Shown here piece by piece: positions 61,529 through 64,000 of a stretch of DNA of 64,000 nucleotides. The stretch comes from Microbacterium hatanonis (GTDB lineage Bacteria; Actinomycetota; Actinomycetes; Actinomycetales; Microbacteriaceae), in the NCBI RefSeq assembly GCF_008017415.1, contig NZ_VRSV01000001.1:930001-994000 (forward strand). The letters run 5' to 3'. Every line of letters starts with the position of its first letter. Position 1 is the stretch's first letter. The notes under the pieces are model-generated. The model was not told the DNA's origin and did no database searches. It saw nothing but the letters and a program-made list of their open reading frames with translations. Both the position numbers and the translations under genes were made by a program.

Positions 61529-64000
61529 TCACGCGAGGTCGCGCAGTCGCGCGGCGATCCCTTCCCCCTCGCCGTCGCGGCGTTCGTAGGTGACCGCGAT
61601 GATCAACAGCACCGCACCGACGACCGACAGCGTGATCCACCACGGCATCGATTCGATGCCGCGCCCGATCTGCACCATGAACGCGAGCACGTTCTCGACA
61701 GGGAGCACCACGATGCCGATGACGAACGGTGCGGCCACGCGTGCGCCCGCACCGACCAGGATGGCCGCCAGCGCCACCACGATCACGAGGATCGCGCGCC
61801 ACGTGAGCGGGTCGGTGTACGTCGCAGCGATGGAGGCGCTGAGCATGACGAGCAGCCCCGGTGCGAGGAGCGCCCACGACCCGCGCCAACCGCGCGGCCA
61901 GTCGGAGAGTCGGGGACGCGCGGCCGCATCGCCGCCCGCGGCGCTCCCGGCCAGGGCGGTTGCGCCCGCGACGAGGAGGAACGCCCCGAGAGGAAGCGAG
62001 AACCACTCCACCCGTAGATCGCGCGGACTCCAGGCGACCACTGCCGTGGCGAAGGCGATCACGAAGAGGAACCACACCGGCGGCAGGCCCGTAGCCCTCG
62101 AGCGGTCACGAACGGCGACGACGAGCATGATGGCCAGGGCCGCCACCATCAGCGCCCACATCGTCCAGATCGTGAACCAGTCGCGATGGATCGCGGGCCA
62201 CGCCGCGGCGGCGATGTACAGCACCGCCGGGGCGAGCAGCCATCGCGATGACGCCAGCGGCGAGCCGGCCGCGCCGCCGCGACGCAGCGCACGACCGGCG
62301 AGAGCGGCCGGAATCGCTCCGGCCGCGCCGAGAGCAAGGAAGAGGAGGACGTCAGGCGTCGCCGAGAGAGGAGCCGTGTCCAGGGCGAAGCCCCATCGAA
62401 CGGCCTGCACCGCCCCGGCGGCCCCGGCGGCGACGGCGACGGCGAAGGTCGGCACGCGCAGTCCCCGCAGCCGCTCGGCGATCCGCGAATCGCCGCGGCC
62501 CAGCAGCATCCCGATGCCCGCGAGCGCCCACGCCGCGACGACGAGTCCGTACGTCCGCCCGGCGACCGGACCGCCGGAACCGCTGATCGCCAGCAGGACG
62601 GCGACCGGGACGACGGCGAGAACGAGTCCGGCGCAGTAGATAGCGCGCCCCTTGCCGCCGCGCGCGGTGAGGACCAGTCCGATGATGGCTGCGCCGAGGG
62701 TCGGAGGGAGGACGTACGGTTCGAACGCGTCGACGCCGGACAGAGCCCACGCGCACCAGAGCGCGCCGGTGAGGGCGGCGCCCGCGAGCCACCAGCCGTA
62801 TCGGCGACGGCCCCACAGGGCGGCGGCGCCCGCGCCGACGCCGAGGATCGTCAGCACGACCAGCGTCGTCCCGAGGCCCGCCGACTCGCGGGCGAGCGAT
62901 AGTGCTACGGCGATGGCCGCCGTCAGCAGAGTGGATGCTTCGATTCCGCGCTCGGCGGCAGCGGCTCCGGTTTCGCCCACGCGACCGACGAGAGCATCGC
63001 GGATGGTGGGCAGCGAGGGCAGGACGAGGGCGACGAGCGCCGCGATCACCGGCAGGACGACGGGCGATCCGCTGACCTCGAGGAACTGGGCACCGAGGCA
63101 CACCGCGACCACCGCGAGCGCGGGCACGAGGACGGCGCCCGCGAGGGTGCGCAGCGCCGCGCCCAGGCCCGGTCGCCGGGTGTGCACGAGGGTCAGGGCG
63201 AGGGCGAAGATCACGGCGGTCGACAGCGCGGTCCATCCGCTCCGTTCGAACACCACCTGGGCGACGCCGATCGCGAACGGCACCGCGGTGACGACGAGGA
63301 CGGCCCACCAGGCGCGGGGGCGCACGGCGGGGACGAAGGTCGCCACGATCGCTGCGATGCCCCCGACCGCGGTGGTCAGGCACAGCAGGGCGATCGACCC
63401 GAGGCCGAGCTGATGCAGGGCGGTGCCGAAGACGACGAGGGCGTACGCGTAGCCGACCCCCACATGCCAGAAGCGCGCGGCGGCGGGCAGGGTGCGGGCG
63501 AGCAGAGCGACGGTCGCGACGATCGCCGTCCCGGCCCACACGACGACCGCGTCGTCGCGCCAGGACAGGAGCCCGGCGAGGATCAGAGCCGCGTGCGCTC
63601 CGGCGATGAGCGGCAGCCTCGTTGCGGCAGAGCTCGAGAGCAGGCGCGGGAGCATCACGGCCAGACTCAGGCCGACGGCGTAGCTGAGGCCGAGTGCGAC
63701 CCGGACCCAGAGGGGGAGCGAGGTAGAGGTCAAGGTGACGAGCGCCGCGGCCATTCCCGACCAGGCGCCGAGCTGCGCGACCCACCGACGGTTCTCGCCG
63801 CGACGTATCGACAGCAGCCCGAACGCGATCAACCCGATCGCGACGGAGGCGAGGCCCGTCGCAGTCGCCCCCGTCACGGCAGGGTCGAAGAGGTCGTCCT
63901 CACTGTCGACTCCCCAGACGGTGGCTGACCCCAGGAGGCCCGCGAACGAGGCGGGCGCCATCGACGCGAGCGCGATGGCCGCCAAGGCGCCGGCGTGGAA
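61529..64000 (-). CDS. Large polytopic membrane protein, SCO7613 C-terminal-like (N-terminus outside window)
   Basis: At least 823 residues; open to the right edge. It consists almost entirely of Ala/Val/Leu-rich membrane helices (more than 20 visible) with short loops, and ends in VTYERRDGEGEGIAARLRDLA. This fits the SCO7613 C-terminal membrane family of actinobacteria; function unknown. The true start is beyond 64000. Its stop lies 14 bases from the OhrR operator. Confidence 0.8.
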   Translation of the reverse strand, partial: FHAGALAAIALASMAPASFAGLLGSATVWGVDSEDDLFDPAVTGATATGLASVAIGLIAFGLLSIRRGENRRWVAQLGAWSGMAAALVTLTSTSLPLWVRVALGLSYAVGLSLAVMLPRLLSSSAATRLPLIAGAHAALILAGLLSWRDDAVVVWAGTAIVATVALLARTLPAAARFWHVGVGYAYALVVFGTALHQLGLGSIALLCLTTAVGGIAAIVATFVPAVRPRAWWAVLVVTAVPFAIGVAQVVFERSGWTALSTAVIFALALTLVHTRRPGLGAALRTLAGAVLVPALAVVAVCLGAQFLEVSGSPVVLPVIAALVALVLPSLPTIRDALVGRVGETGAAAAERGIEASTLLTAAIAVALSLARESAGLGTTLVVLTILGVGAGAAALWGRRRYGWWLAGAALTGALWCAWALSGVDAFEPYVLPPTLGAAIIGLVLTARGGKGRAIYCAGLVLAVVPVAVLLAISGSGGPVAGRTYGLVVAAWALAGIGMLLGRGDSRIAERLRGLRVPTFAVAVAAGAAGAVQAVRWGFALDTAPLSATPDVLLFLALGAAGAIPAALAGRALRRGGAAGSPLASSRWLLAPAVLYIAAAAWPAIHRDWFTIWTMWALMVAALAIMLVVAVRDRSRATGLPPVWFLFVIAFATAVVAWSPRDLRVEWFSLPLGAFLLVAGATALAGSAAGGDAAARPRLSDWPRGWRGSWALLAPGLLVMLSASIAATYTDPLTWRAILVIVVALAAILVGAGARVAAPFVIGIVVLPVENVLAFMVQIGRGIESMPWWITLSVVGAVLLIIAVTYERRDGEGEGIAARLRDLA

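Noticed and set aside
1..64000. CRISPR array, tRNA, rRNA or prophage
   Set aside because: I saw no spaced repeats, no cloverleaf-like intergenic sequence, no integrase or transposase, and all gaps are under about 255 bases.

Overview
The window comes from a high-GC actinobacterial chromosome, most likely a Microbacterium or close relative in Microbacteriaceae. The reasons are the GC-rich codon use, the actinobacterial division set (SepF, Wag31/DivIVA, FtsQ-FtsZ spacing), a bcc-aa3 type respiratory chain with a di-haem QcrC and the four-helix CtaF subunit, F420-type oxidoreductases, and gene neighbourhoods that match M. tuberculosis order (pknL / Rv2175c / idsA2 / mraZ; trpD / ctaE / qcrCAB). 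I see no phage, transposase, CRISPR array, rRNA or tRNA. No gap between genes exceeds about 255 bases.

Layout. 1-4.1 kb: a truncated Ser/Thr kinase, a LysM wall hydrolase, an Rv2175c-type DNA-binding protein, a polyprenyl synthase and a DUF3040 membrane protein, closed by a clear terminator. 4.2-21 kb: the division and cell-wall (dcw) cluster mraZ-rsmH-ftsL-ftsI-murF-mraY-murD-ftsW-murG-[GntR, reversed]-murC-ftsQ-ftsZ-yggS-sepF-yggT-divIVA. murE is missing from its usual place and a GntR regulator on the opposite strand separates murG from murC. 21-32 kb: lspA, rluD, an acetyltransferase, a Nudix hydrolase, dnaE, an unknown DTG-repeat membrane protein, hisD, nrdR, pyrD and a DUF3043 protein. 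32-44.4 kb: an M20 peptidase, an ErpA/HesB Fe-S carrier, then the terminal respiratory chain in two converging blocks, ctaC-ctaD-ctaF(-PP2C) on + and ctaE-qcrC-qcrA-qcrB on -, with a rhodanese between them and trpD diverging from ctaE. 44.4-64 kb: a more accessory stretch with a PHP phosphoesterase, a two-component system, a 5'-3' exonuclease, a lipoprotein/secreted-protein pair, a deaminase, several redox enzymes (flavin monooxygenase-like, two F420-like proteins, two SDR-type proteins), a PEP-mutase-family protein, FUSC and LON-domain proteins, small stress or RNAP-binding proteins, an XRE regulator, an ohr/ohrR peroxide module and the end of a very large membrane protein.

The genes work together mainly in wall precursor synthesis and septation (dcw), lipid-linked and respiratory membrane functions, and DNA replication. 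Three sequence-level patterns stand out beyond the genes. (1) At more than twenty transcription-unit heads a -10-like hexamer sits exactly 6 or 7 bases before an ATG or GTG, the layout expected for leaderless mRNAs; this also settles several start codons. (2) Two intergenic regions about 10 kb apart carry the same 72-base palindromic element in opposite orientation (60 of 72 bases identical by hand alignment). (3) The nonamer GGATGCTGC occurs about 21 times on the two strands, far above expectation, inside and outside genes.

All calls are by reading the sequence and recalled family features; no database search was run.
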